A DNA stretch of 64,000 bases from Litoribacter populi (GTDB lineage: Bacteria; Bacteroidota; Bacteroidia; Cytophagales; Cyclobacteriaceae), in assembly GCF_007483685.1 (NCBI RefSeq), contig NZ_VMKN01000001.1, forward strand, positions 62,001 to 126,000, in the 5' to 3' direction. Of this stretch, positions 34,795 through 43,067 are shown one piece after another. The translations under genes were made by a program, and so were the position numbers. The notes below the pieces were generated by a model that was not told the origin of the DNA, made no database searches, and saw nothing but the letters and a program-made list of their open reading frames with translations. Position 1 is the stretch's first letter, and each line of letters opens with the position of its first letter.

Positions 34795-34826
34795 TTGGAC
34801 TTTTGTTTCAATAGACATTACCTTTG
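34795..34826 (+). promoter_or_regulatory. Bacteroidota sigma-A promoter for the thioredoxin gene
   Basis: TTG (34795-34797), a 21-nt spacer and TACCTTTG (34819-34826) match the consensus TTG-N17-23-TAnnTTTG exactly, 34 nt upstream of the start codon. Confidence 0.65.
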
Positions 34827-34860
34827 CAATACAAATTTAGACTTACAATCATAATAAGAT

Positions 34861-35175
34861 ATGTTACAAGAATTAGAAAACGACAACCTACAGGACATTA
34901 TCACAGAAAAGAATAAAGTAGTGGTTCAATACGGTGCCAGCTGGTGCGGTAGCTGCAGAATCATGAAGCCAAAAATGAAAAGATTGGCTAAGGATTATGA
35001 TGCTGTTACATTTTTGTATGTGGATGCAGAAAAACTTCCAGAATCCAGAAAATTAGCTGCGGTGACCAATCTTCCTACTTTTGCAACATTTAAAGATGGC
35101 GTTTTAGTCAACCAAACTCAGACAAACAAGGAGGAAAACTTAAAAGCACTTATAGATGAGATTGCCAATAATTAA
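34861..35175 (+). CDS. Thioredoxin-family protein
   Basis: A 104-residue cytoplasmic thioredoxin-fold protein with the redox motif WCGSC (residues 28-32) in GASWCGSCRIMKPKM and the cis-proline in NLPTFATF. GS in place of the usual GP between the cysteines may alter the redox potential. It overlaps the next gene by 20 nt. In other Bacteroidota this pair commonly sits near a peroxiredoxin gene, but none is seen here. Confidence 0.9.
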   Translation: MLQELENDNLQDIITEKNKVVVQYGASWCGSCRIMKPKMKRLAKDYDAVTFLYVDAEKLPESRKLAAVTNLPTFATFKDGVLVNQTQTNKEENLKALIDEIANN

Positions 35176-35413
35176 GCATGTTTTGGGCTTCATCGATGAA
35201 AACGATGAGGACTGGGTAAATGAAACAATTGAACTTTTAGAATCTATGACAGAGATTCCTTCACTCAAAGATGAGGAAATCGAAGTCATGGGGGAACTGC
35301 TTTCCAACTTGTATGGCACCCTTGAGGTCCATAAAATGATAAAGGATGGCATGGATAAAAAAGAAGCTATGAACGCTTTTATGAAAAGAGTGACTGGCTC
35401 AATCGACAAATAA
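35156..35413 (+). CDS. DUF6952 family protein
   Basis: An 85-residue cytoplasmic protein beginning MRLPIIKHVLGFIDENDEDW. It is mostly helical and acidic and matches a Bacteroidota family (DUF6952) regularly found next to a thioredoxin. Its 20-nt overlap with the thioredoxin gene implies translational coupling. Function is unknown, possibly linked to oxidative stress through its neighbour. Confidence 0.8.
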   Translation: MRLPIIKHVLGFIDENDEDWVNETIELLESMTEIPSLKDEEIEVMGELLSNLYGTLEVHKMIKDGMDKKEAMNAFMKRVTGSIDK

Positions 35414-35455
35414 ATAGTAAGCTAGAAGTTGTATTAACCACCCGATTAATAGCTT

Positions 35456-35490
35456 AAGGTGTACCTTCCTGGTACACCTTTCTTATTTTT
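35456..35490. terminator. Bidirectional intrinsic terminator
   Basis: AAGGTGTACC (35456-35465) and GGTACACCTT (35471-35480) form a perfect 10-bp stem with a 5-nt loop, followed by TCTTATTTTT on the plus strand. It lies between the convergent DUF6952 gene and the leftward gene ending at 35483, whose stop codon lies in the tail. Confidence 0.85.
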
Positions 35491-36460
35491 CAGGGTTGAG
35501 GTTTTGTAAAAAGTTGGAAAGTGCCACTTGCCAATCAGCATCCGCATCCCACGTTGGTCCAATATAAAGTTCGTCCCTTACCAGAAAATGGATGTAATAT
35601 TTCACCACCACCTTGTCCGGATTGGCGCTTCGGCCTCCTACTCCCATACTTCTCATCAAGTCACCTTCACGCCCTTCTACCCTGCGTAACACAAATTGCA
35701 CCCTATCCCGTATGAGTTCCTGAGAGGTTTTGGCCTCAGTAAGAAAAGCAACCTGATGAGGATAGCGCGTTTCCAATATAGCTTGAAGCTGGTCCTTTTC
35801 ACGCTCTTGAGACCTTGATCTTTCGGCCTCGCTCCTTCCCAAAAGGTCATAACGATACGAAGTAAGGTGACTGCCTTCGCCACCCGCACCGCTTAAAGGG
35901 ATGCCTAAGCGAAAGATGTTTAAGTTTAATGGATTTCGACTAATGTAGTTACTTGCACCATTTTCGCTTCCTTGTAGAAATTCAGGAACTTCAAGCACCA
36001 ATAAGTTTTTCGTTTTCGTCACCTCACCGATTTTTTTCAAGGATTCATTGAGCTCTTTAATATCAGACCCTCTCATGCTCCAGGAAGCCCCGGGATTTAC
36101 AATGTTCTTATTTTGGGAAAATGGAGCAACATTCATTTCAAAAGCCCCATTAGGCAATCTGGTCAAAATCACGATGCCGTTTACTAACCTTTTGGAAAAT
36201 AGACTAGCATATCCGGCTTGGATTTCTTCGTTCAGCACAATGTCTTCAAGTTCGAAATACCCTACAGGATCCCCTCCAGCCTCCACCAAGCCCTTATGAA
36301 CTGAATGGGCAATTTCCTCAAAACTTAAAACCGGACGGGCCGATGGTGCGTTAGAAATCAAAACCACGGATTTGCCATCTAGAAAAAAATCAGGCACACC
36401 CGATTGCGCATGCAGGTTGGAGATACAAAAAAAGAATAAAACGAGGAATTTTGACTTCAT
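35483..36460 (-). CDS. Secreted protein of unknown function
   Basis: A 325-residue protein with a signal peptide (MKSKFLVLFFFCISNLHAQS). I do not recognise the family. The N-terminal half looks like an alpha/beta region (SVVLISNAPSAR; LVNGIVILTRLP; NLLVLEVPEFL) possibly binding a nucleotide or metabolite, and the middle is strongly charged and helical (SEAERSRSQEREKDQ). The C-terminal region reads VVKYYIHFLVRDELYIGP. Export to the periplasm is the only firm prediction. Confidence 0.6.
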   Translation of the reverse strand: MKSKFLVLFFFCISNLHAQSGVPDFFLDGKSVVLISNAPSARPVLSFEEIAHSVHKGLVEAGGDPVGYFELEDIVLNEEIQAGYASLFSKRLVNGIVILTRLPNGAFEMNVAPFSQNKNIVNPGASWSMRGSDIKELNESLKKIGEVTKTKNLLVLEVPEFLQGSENGASNYISRNPLNLNIFRLGIPLSGAGGEGSHLTSYRYDLLGRSEAERSRSQEREKDQLQAILETRYPHQVAFLTEAKTSQELIRDRVQFVLRRVEGREGDLMRSMGVGGRSANPDKVVVKYYIHFLVRDELYIGPTWDADADWQVALSNFLQNLNPEK

Positions 36461-36619
36461 AATACGTTATAATTGCCCCATATTAGACTAGGGAAATTTT
36501 TGCCCTTACTGTGAGAACTTAAAAACGGGTCTTCTTATTGTGAAGAACCAATTTACAGATCTCTTTTTATGCAAATATCCAAAAGGAAAACTATTATCAA
36601 CACAATTTAAATATTTGAA

Positions 36620-37531
36620 GTGAAATACCTACTAAAATCTGCATACCTCCTATTGTCATTAGGGGTTTTAGTCCACTTTGGAGCCACCGCCCAAAATATA
36701 GACAAGGAAAAGCTAATCGCCGATATTCAATATCTCTCCTCCGATGAACTGGAGGGAAGAAAGCCACTTACGGACGGTAACCTAAAAGCCCAAAAATTCA
36801 TCAAGGAAAGGTTTGATAGACTTAACCTGACCAGCCAATACAGTGATTTTACCCAATACTTCTCCTTCATGAACCCCCGGGACAGCGTGCAGTATGAACG
36901 CGCGGCAAATATAGTGGGCTTTATCCCGGGCAGTGAATCCGAGTACCTGATAGTCATTACCGCCCATTACGATCATCTGGGTGTAATCAATGGCCAGATT
37001 TTCAACGGGGCAGATGACAATGCCAGCGGTACGGCTGCTCTTTTGGCCATGGCGGAGTATTTTTCCGTCAACCGGCCAAAGCACTCAATCATGTTTGCAG
37101 CTGTGGACGCAGAGGAAATGGGCCATCAGGGGGCCAAAGCATTAGTGGCTGATTTCCCTTTTCCTTTAAAACAAGTGAAGTTGAACATCAACATGGATAT
37201 GATTTCCCGTAATGAAAACAACGAACTTTATGCCTCCGGCACCTTCCACAACCCTCATCTGAAACCTGTGTTAGAAGCAGTCGAGCCCTTTGGTGGAGTA
37301 ATCCTCAAATTTGGACATGACGATCCTGAAATGGGCAAGGATGATTGGACTTTCAGTTCTGACCATGCACAATTTCACAGAAAAGATATCCCACATATCT
37401 ATTTTGGGGTGGAAGACCATCCCGATTATCACAAGCCCACAGACACCTTCGAAAACATCGACCCAGACTTCTACTACCAAGCCGCTGAAACGGTTTTAAG
37501 AGCAGTGAAGGCCTTTGACGAAAGTTTGTAA
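36620..37531 (+). CDS. M28-family zinc metallopeptidase
   Basis: A 303-residue secreted aminopeptidase-like enzyme. It starts with GTG and a signal peptide (residues 1-24). All M28 zinc ligands are visible: His in HYDHLG, Asp in NGADDNASG, the catalytic Glu pair in AEEMG, Asp in INMDMIS, and the last His in HKPTDTFENI. It likely trims peptides in the periplasm or outside the cell. It is separated from the leftward secreted gene by a 159-nt promoter region. Confidence 0.9.
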   Translation: MKYLLKSAYLLLSLGVLVHFGATAQNIDKEKLIADIQYLSSDELEGRKPLTDGNLKAQKFIKERFDRLNLTSQYSDFTQYFSFMNPRDSVQYERAANIVGFIPGSESEYLIVITAHYDHLGVINGQIFNGADDNASGTAALLAMAEYFSVNRPKHSIMFAAVDAEEMGHQGAKALVADFPFPLKQVKLNINMDMISRNENNELYASGTFHNPHLKPVLEAVEPFGGVILKFGHDDPEMGKDDWTFSSDHAQFHRKDIPHIYFGVEDHPDYHKPTDTFENIDPDFYYQAAETVLRAVKAFDESL

Positions 37532-37539
37532 ACTCAAGA

Positions 37540-37748
37540 AAACTTCTTCGCGGAAAGAAAAGGGACACGAAGTTTCTCAGAGTTTTAAAAAAAAGAGTTT
37601 CACGGAGTTTTGATCAACGACGTCACGTTCTTATTTTCCATCTCTCCCTCCATTTTGTTGTAAAGACGTTGAAATTGTCGACGCCTACCTCGGCCAACAG
37701 GCTCTGTGAAACTCCATTAAAACTCTGCGCAACTCTGTGCCCCTTTGA
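37540..37748. repeat. GAGTTTCACGGAGTTTT repeats in inverted arrangement
   Basis: The gap after the M28 gene contains AGAGTTTCACGGAGTTTTG (37592-37610) and a preceding TTTCTCAGAGTTTT. About 100 bases later come the same words in the opposite orientation (CTGTGAAACTCC, AAAACTCTGCGCAACTCTG; 37701-37733). A further copy, GGAGTTTCACAGAGTTTT, lies at 45224-45241. There is no gene in this 219-base gap. Confidence 0.6.
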
Positions 37749-37750
37749 AA

Positions 37751-38173
37751 CTACTTCGCAAAAATCTGCTCCCTATCTTGGAATGCCTTAAACTCCAGGG
37801 CATTTCCACTTGGGTCTAAGAAAAACATGGTGGCCTGCTCCCCTACTTCTCCCTCAAAACGGATATAAGGCTCGATGATGAAGTCGATTCCATACGCTTT
37901 CAGTTTATCGGCAAGCTCCTGCCATGCTTCCCATTCCAGGATGGCCCCAAAATGTCTCACCGGCACATTTTTACCATCCACTTCATTAGATTTTGCCTGT
38001 TGTAATTCCTCAGGTTTGACATGGGCTGAAAGCTGATGACCGAAGAAATTGAAATCAATCCATTTGTCGGTGCTCCTTCCAATCTCACAGCCTAGGAGAT
38101 TTTGATAAAATTCCCGCGTTTCTTCTATATCCCTGATCGGGAAAGCCAAGTGGAATGGGTTATACTGTGTCAT
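37751..38173 (-). CDS. VOC-superfamily (glyoxalase-like) protein
   Basis: A 140-residue vicinal-oxygen-chelate fold protein. It has the paired beta-alpha-beta-beta-beta modules: [20 protein letters not shown] with a metal-ligand His, [12 protein letters not shown], then [20 protein letters not shown] and the [16 protein letters not shown]-terminal motif with the last metal Glu. It may be a dioxygenase-like or lyase-like enzyme. The substrate is unknown. Confidence 0.88.
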   Translation of the reverse strand: MTQYNPFHLAFPIRDIEETREFYQNLLGCEIGRSTDKWIDFNFFGHQLSAHVKPEELQQAKSNEVDGKNVPVRHFGAILEWEAWQELADKLKAYGIDFIIEPYIRFEGEVGEQATMFFLDPSGNALEFKAFQDREQIFAK

Positions 38174-38230
38174 TTTATTGTAAATTTAAATTTCGATTTC
38201 AATCCGAAAGCGCTCGCGAGAATCAGTAAG

Positions 38231-38272
38231 AAAATCTTTGCGGGACCTTTGCGTTCTTTGCGGTTAATTTAG
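38231..38272 (-). repeat. GCAAAG-type intergenic repeat between divergent genes
   Basis: TTTGCGGGACCTTTGCGTTC and CTTTGCGGTTAA belong to the family also seen at 5235-5306. It lies in the 119-nt divergent spacer between the VOC gene and the patatin gene. Confidence 0.55.
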
Positions 38273-38292
38273 AACGAATTTAATCAAATACT

Positions 38293-39183
38293 ATGGATCA
38301 AAAAACCGTTTCTTTAGTCCTATCCAGTGGTGGCGCCAGAGGCTTGGCCCATATTGGTGTCATTGAGGTGTTGGAGGAGAATGGTTTTGAGATAAGTTCT
38401 ATCGCCGGATGTTCGATGGGGGCCTTGATCGCAGGTGTTTATGCCAAGGGCAACCTACCGGAATTCAAAGAATGGATATGCAATCTGGACAGGATTGATG
38501 TTTTTTCGCTAATGGATTTCACCCTTTCCACAAGCGGTTTTATCAAAGGCGAAAAAGTATTTCAGGTCATCCAAACCCTCTTGGGAGACTGTCTGATTGA
38601 GGATTTGCCCATTCCGTTTTCCTGCAATGCAGTGGATATTCTCAATGGCAGCGAAATGGTTTTTAAAAGCGGCAGTCTTTTTTCCGCCATTCGGGCCTCA
38701 GCGGCCATCCCCACCGTGATGCAGCCGGCCATTATCGACAATATTTCCTATGTGGATGGGGGCATCTTAAACCCCATGCCTGTTGAACTCATCAAACATT
38801 TTCCGACTGACATCTGTATTGCATCGGATGTCAACGGCCCCCTTCAATGCCTTATTTCCCATAAATTTGCGGAAAAGGAAGGGTCCAATTTGGTGACTAT
38901 GCCAGCCTGGGTTAAGGAATACAAAGCCAAAGTTTCGAGATATCTTCCTGAAAAGAAGATCCAAAAGACCAAAAGCATCAGCTTTCTCGACCTGATGAAC
39001 CTGACTATCGACACTATGCAGGACAGGATTTCCGATTACATTCTGGAAAACCATCCTGTGGATGTCCACATCAAAATCAGCCGAAAGCAATGTGGTACGT
39101 TTGAATTTTATAGGGCAAAGGAAATCACTGAAATCGGTCGGGAAATAGCATTGGACAGCCTTAGAGAGAAAAACCTCATATGA
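38293..39183 (+). CDS. Patatin-like phospholipase (RssA/NTE type)
   Basis: A 296-residue bacterial patatin-like lipid hydrolase. The oxyanion loop is SSGGARGLAHIGV (residues 11-23), the nucleophile is in GCSMGAL (GxSxG), and the catalytic Asp is in DGG within YVDGGILNPMPVELI. No signal peptide is present, so it acts in the cytoplasm or on the inner membrane face. Its last 4 bases overlap the methyltransferase gene, and a TRIC-channel gene follows directly, making a three-gene operon. Confidence 0.9.
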   Translation: MDQKTVSLVLSSGGARGLAHIGVIEVLEENGFEISSIAGCSMGALIAGVYAKGNLPEFKEWICNLDRIDVFSLMDFTLSTSGFIKGEKVFQVIQTLLGDCLIEDLPIPFSCNAVDILNGSEMVFKSGSLFSAIRASAAIPTVMQPAIIDNISYVDGGILNPMPVELIKHFPTDICIASDVNGPLQCLISHKFAEKEGSNLVTMPAWVKEYKAKVSRYLPEKKIQKTKSISFLDLMNLTIDTMQDRISDYILENHPVDVHIKISRKQCGTFEFYRAKEITEIGREIALDSLREKNLI

Positions 39184-39806
39184 ATGTAAACGAACTTAAC
39201 CAATTACTGGGAAACATAGACATCTACCTGCTGGACCAAATCCTGAAGGGCAGGTTTTCCAAAGAGATGAAAATTCTGGATGCCGGCTGTGGGGAAGGAA
39301 GAAACACCCATTATTTCATCCGGAAGGGTTTTCAGATTTTTGGGGTGGATTACAACCCCATTGCCATACAGATGGCCAGGATATATGCGCAGACCATCAA
39401 TGCTGATTTTGATGTCCATAGGTTTCAGACAGCACAAGTAGAGGACATGCCTTTCCATAAGGAGGCATTTGATGCGGTAATATCATCGGCGGTGATGCAT
39501 TTTGCGAAAAACGAGGAGCATTTTATCAAACTTTGGGATGAAATGATGCGATTACTCAAGCCAGGCGGCATCTTTTTCCTGCGCTGCTGCACGGAAATGG
39601 GGGGAATAGAAGTGGAAAGTGTAATGACCGAGGAAGGTTTACATCAGCTTCCTGATGGCAGCACAAGGTTTTTGTTGGGCGAAGAGTTATTACAAAAGCT
39701 GATGGAAAAACATTGTTTGCAATTTCTGGAAGAACCCAAAACCGTCCTAGTACATCATAAGAGGACGATGGGGACATTTTTGATGACAAAAAATCACATT
39801 TATTAA
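39180..39806 (+). CDS. Class I SAM-dependent methyltransferase
   Basis: A 208-residue methyltransferase with the SAM-binding motif ILDAGCGEGRNTHYFI near residue 32, an acidic residue at the end of strand 2 (FGVDYNPIA), and AQVEDMPFHKEAFDAVIS as motifs II-III. LLKPGGIFFLRC is the post-motif strand. The methyl acceptor is unknown. It overlaps the patatin gene by 4 nt and abuts the next gene with no gap, so all three are co-translated. Confidence 0.88.
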   Translation: MNVNELNQLLGNIDIYLLDQILKGRFSKEMKILDAGCGEGRNTHYFIRKGFQIFGVDYNPIAIQMARIYAQTINADFDVHRFQTAQVEDMPFHKEAFDAVISSAVMHFAKNEEHFIKLWDEMMRLLKPGGIFFLRCCTEMGGIEVESVMTEEGLHQLPDGSTRFLLGEELLQKLMEKHCLQFLEEPKTVLVHHKRTMGTFLMTKNHIY

Positions 39807-40409
39807 ATGGACATCCAATACCCCCTTGAATTAATAGGAACTTTTATGTTTGCCATTTCCGGGTCATTGGCCGTGCAGGACAGGGAACACGATTTGTTTG
39901 GCGCCGGCTTCACCGGGTTTATTACTGCGATCGGCGGGGGTAGCCTTCGGGACATTATCTTGGGATCTTATCCTTTGGTCTGGGTAAATGACGTGTGGTT
40001 TCTATATTCAATATTTGCCGGAATCCTGGTAGCTTTTCTTTTCCACCGGAGTCTGGGAAAGTTGAGGAGAACGCTATTTCTCTTTGATACGCTGGGAATA
40101 GCTTTCTTTACAATCCTAGGGGTGGAAAAAGCTTTGAGCCTTGGCGTGCAGGTAGAAATTGCCGCTATCATGGGAATGTTTTCCGCGGTGATGGGCGGGG
40201 TGATCCGAGATACCCTGACTAACGAAGTTCCCATCCTTTTTAGAAGGGAGGTTTATGCCAGTGCATGCCTAGCCGGTGCAATCATTTACTTGGTGCTCAA
40301 TCATTTTGGTCTTGATAGGGACCCCAACATGCTCATTTCCATCGGCATCGTTATCATCATCCGACTAGTGGCGGTAAAGTACAAGTTAAGTTTGCCGAGA
40401 TTGGAGTGA
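39807..40409 (+). CDS. Trimeric intracellular cation channel (TRIC/UPF0126) family protein
   Basis: A 200-residue inner-membrane protein with about seven helices forming two tandem three-helix repeats. Each repeat has the glycine-rich signature: TAIGGGSLRDIILG near residue 47 and MGGVIRDTLTNEVP near 131. Prokaryotic TRIC homologues form cation channels; this one's ion and role are unknown. It is the third gene of the operon that starts at 38293. Confidence 0.9.
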   Translation: MDIQYPLELIGTFMFAISGSLAVQDREHDLFGAGFTGFITAIGGGSLRDIILGSYPLVWVNDVWFLYSIFAGILVAFLFHRSLGKLRRTLFLFDTLGIAFFTILGVEKALSLGVQVEIAAIMGMFSAVMGGVIRDTLTNEVPILFRREVYASACLAGAIIYLVLNHFGLDRDPNMLISIGIVIIIRLVAVKYKLSLPRLE

Positions 40410-40654
40410 GAGTTATAATTACGAAATTCGAAGTACGAGATACAAAAAGGAGCGCAGAGTTTCCCGTTTTTCAACCTCCAGTTTTGAACTAAAAAAATAT
40501 TGATCCCCTACCGAAAAGGTACATCCAAAATGGCTCCACTTCAGGTCTCCGTCGGGTCCTCTAAGGGTCCTGTATGGTAAATTGCATATAAGAGCCATAC
40601 CAGAATGAAGCAAATTGCATAGCGCATCCTCACAAGATGACTATGAATAATTTA

Positions 40655-41770
40655 TCAAACCTCATTTATAGAAAGAACAATGAAGCCTAGTTCGTCATTG
40701 ATGTTTTCATAGAGGTAGAGTTGGCCGTTGCGGAAGAACATCTTGGAAGAAGACTTTTTAAGTGGTGTAATACCTTCGTAAACCTGCTGGAATTCTCGGT
40801 CGAAAACTGTCAACACCACCTGAAACTCCATTTTATCATCACGCTCCATAACAAATTGAGTTGTTAACCTAAAAAACCTTTTTGATTCGGGGTCAAATAA
40901 CCATTTGCCAAACTTGATTTCCTTATCATATTCCTTGAAGACGGTAAGCAATTCCTCTGCAGAATCCAATTCCCTTTGTACAACATGCTTAGCTTCATTA
41001 GGAGTTAATTCACTTTTATATGAAAATTGGACCATACTGTCCCTTTCAGGATGGTAAACTATGAGGTTGTTTTCAACAGAGTTGCTAATCAATACTTTTT
41101 CATCCTGCAAGGATAAGTAGTTCGCAATCACACTTGCTACCAAACCTTTATTTCCTGAAGTTTTAAACGTAAACCTTTCATGAGTTTCAAACTGACTAAT
41201 AGGGATTTTTGTATGAGAATTGGCTCCAAAATCTACTCTTGCTATTCCCTTTCTCAAAATTTCCTCACCATAGAAAGTGTAAAAAACTTGGCTATTTTGA
41301 TCCAGCACGCCATCCTTATAATAAATTTTATCCTTGGTCAAACCTTTATCAGTAAGTTCAGTAGATTTATAATGCTGGTGCCTTTGGGCGTTTTCAGAAA
41401 AAATACCCACAGCTGCAAATTCTTTCAATAGAAAATTTCCGTCATCCAATTTTTGGAGTCCCAATACCCTTCCTGTTCCATTAGGTCCCTCCTGCTCAAA
41501 AGGTATTTTATGTGAAAGCTCAAGCTTTTCCATATCCATCACTTCTAAAAGATTTTCCCGCCCATTAAAATTATAAAGCAATTTGGCGTCCCTGCTCAAG
41601 TCTGAATAATTCAAGGCACTTTGGAGATAAATAATATCCTCCCCGGCATCAACCATGACGGTGTCGAGCTCGAAGGTTAAGGACAGGTTTTGGGCAGCAT
41701 TATTTTCATCGATATGCTGCGAGCAGCCAAATGCAAGGGCCAATAAGGAAGGTAATAAAAATCTTTTCAT
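40655..41770 (-). CDS. DUF4221 lipoprotein, paralogue A
   Basis: A 371-residue predicted lipoprotein (MKRFLLPSLLALAFGCSQ, lipobox cysteine near residue 16) of the DUF4221 family, found mainly in Cytophagales. The body is beta-rich and probably a beta-propeller or similar, with FELDTVMVDAGEDIIYLQ near the start and PFEQEGPNGTGRV after about 95 residues. It is the downstream copy of a tandem duplication with 41783-42901 (12-nt gap). The function is unknown. Confidence 0.82.
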   Translation of the reverse strand: MKRFLLPSLLALAFGCSQHIDENNAAQNLSLTFELDTVMVDAGEDIIYLQSALNYSDLSRDAKLLYNFNGRENLLEVMDMEKLELSHKIPFEQEGPNGTGRVLGLQKLDDGNFLLKEFAAVGIFSENAQRHQHYKSTELTDKGLTKDKIYYKDGVLDQNSQVFYTFYGEEILRKGIARVDFGANSHTKIPISQFETHERFTFKTSGNKGLVASVIANYLSLQDEKVLISNSVENNLIVYHPERDSMVQFSYKSELTPNEAKHVVQRELDSAEELLTVFKEYDKEIKFGKWLFDPESKRFFRLTTQFVMERDDKMEFQVVLTVFDREFQQVYEGITPLKKSSSKMFFRNGQLYLYENINDELGFIVLSINEV

Positions 41771-41782
41771 ATAGTTAAAAAT

Positions 41783-42901
41783 TTATGATTCATGCATGGA
41801 TAGGATTACAAAACCCAATTCATCTTCAATATTTTCAAAGGTGTAAAGCTTCCCCTCTCTGACAAACGCTGTCAATTGCTTACTCTTCAATGGAGTTAAG
41901 CCTTCATAAAGTTGGTTGTACTCACTATCCAAAACCGTCAACACCACTTTATACTCTGTTCGGTTTTCCACTTCCTTTTCAAAAAATGAGGTCAATCTAT
42001 AATACCTTTCTTTTAGGGGATCATACAGCCAATTGCCAAAGAAAACATCCTTATCAAGGACTTTAAAGATTTCAGGAATTTCCTCGAAATCATCGACATC
42101 CCTTGTTGGTAATTCCATAATTTGATTAGGTGTCAAGTGGGCCAAAAAGTCGAATTGGAATAAGTTTTCCCCTTCAGCACAAAACACTAATAATTGGTTT
42201 TCTGCTGAGTTGCTGATAAGCAATTTTCCGTTTTGCCACGAAATGTACCTAGCTACCATGTTAATCTCCATTTTGTATTCATCATGGCTCCTTATCGTGA
42301 ATCTGTCCAATGCTTTAAGCTGGTCTACAGGTGTTCTTCTCATTTCTCCAGTTTCCAGGTCAAGTTTTACAATGCCATTGCTACCTGCCCATCCTTTAGC
42401 GTAAAAGGTATAAAAGCTTTTCCCATCCTCTGAAATAATTCCTTCTGGAACTACCGTTTCATTTTCCTCGAAAATCCCTTCAGGCACTTTGGAAAAATCA
42501 AAGGAATACTCTTTTTGACCCTTCTCAGAAAATATACCCATGGAGGTATAATTGGTCAGAAGGTAATTTCCCCCCTTTAAATTTTGAAAACCGCTAACCC
42601 CTCCAGTTCCGTTTGGCCCTTCCCGCTCAAAAGGTATTTTATGTGACAGCCTAAGGTTATCCATATCAATTACCTCCAGCAGGTTTTCTTGGTTATTGAA
42701 ATTAAAAAGGGCCTTACCGTCATCGCTCATACTGGCGTGAAAAAGAGAATTCATTACATAAATCATATCGTCCCCCGCATCCACCATAACTGTGTCGAGC
42801 TCAAAACTGAGTGAAAGGATTTCTGTTGCATGGCCATCTGAATCCTTATCGGTACATCCAATGGTAAGCAATAAAATTGCTGGAAATAAAAGTCGTTTCA
42901 T
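41783..42901 (-). CDS. DUF4221 lipoprotein, paralogue B
   Basis: A 372-residue predicted lipoprotein (MKRLLFPAILLLTIGCTDK) of the DUF4221 family. It matches its downstream neighbour along the whole length: FELDTVMVDAGDDMIYVMN, SHKIPFEREGPNGTGGVSG and the shared C-terminal YEGLTPLKS and EDELGFVILSM segments. The two genes are a tandem duplication in one transcription unit. Surface exposure and role are not known. Confidence 0.82.
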   Translation of the reverse strand: MKRLLFPAILLLTIGCTDKDSDGHATEILSLSFELDTVMVDAGDDMIYVMNSLFHASMSDDGKALFNFNNQENLLEVIDMDNLRLSHKIPFEREGPNGTGGVSGFQNLKGGNYLLTNYTSMGIFSEKGQKEYSFDFSKVPEGIFEENETVVPEGIISEDGKSFYTFYAKGWAGSNGIVKLDLETGEMRRTPVDQLKALDRFTIRSHDEYKMEINMVARYISWQNGKLLISNSAENQLLVFCAEGENLFQFDFLAHLTPNQIMELPTRDVDDFEEIPEIFKVLDKDVFFGNWLYDPLKERYYRLTSFFEKEVENRTEYKVVLTVLDSEYNQLYEGLTPLKSKQLTAFVREGKLYTFENIEDELGFVILSMHES

Positions 42902-43020
42902 ATGAATTTACAATATGACTAAAAAGATAGATAAATACATGGAAATTAACTGTTTTTACAATTGCCGCACAGCCTTTTCCAGGATTTGTCTTAATTTGGG
43001 GTGTTTTTCGTTAATTAGAA

Positions 43021-43051
43021 AACCTGCCAGGTTTTTTTAAACCTCGCAGGT
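43021..43051. terminator. AACCTGCCAGG hairpin upstream of recG
   Basis: ACCTGCCAGGTTT and AAACCTCGCAGGT pair over 13 bp with one mismatch, separated by about four T residues. It lies 17 nt upstream of the recG start, in the divergent gap with DUF4221. It may be an intergenic hairpin repeat rather than a terminator for either gene, as neither transcribes into it in the expected direction except into the recG leader. Confidence 0.45.
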
Positions 43052-43067
43052 ATGTAACTCCCAACCC

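Noticed and set aside
40410-40654. Possible small gene or insertion-sequence remnant after the TRIC gene
   Set aside because: The region has short word repeats (AAGTACGAGATAC) and a small GTATGG/CCATAC hairpin but no transposase similarity, inverted ends or credible start.
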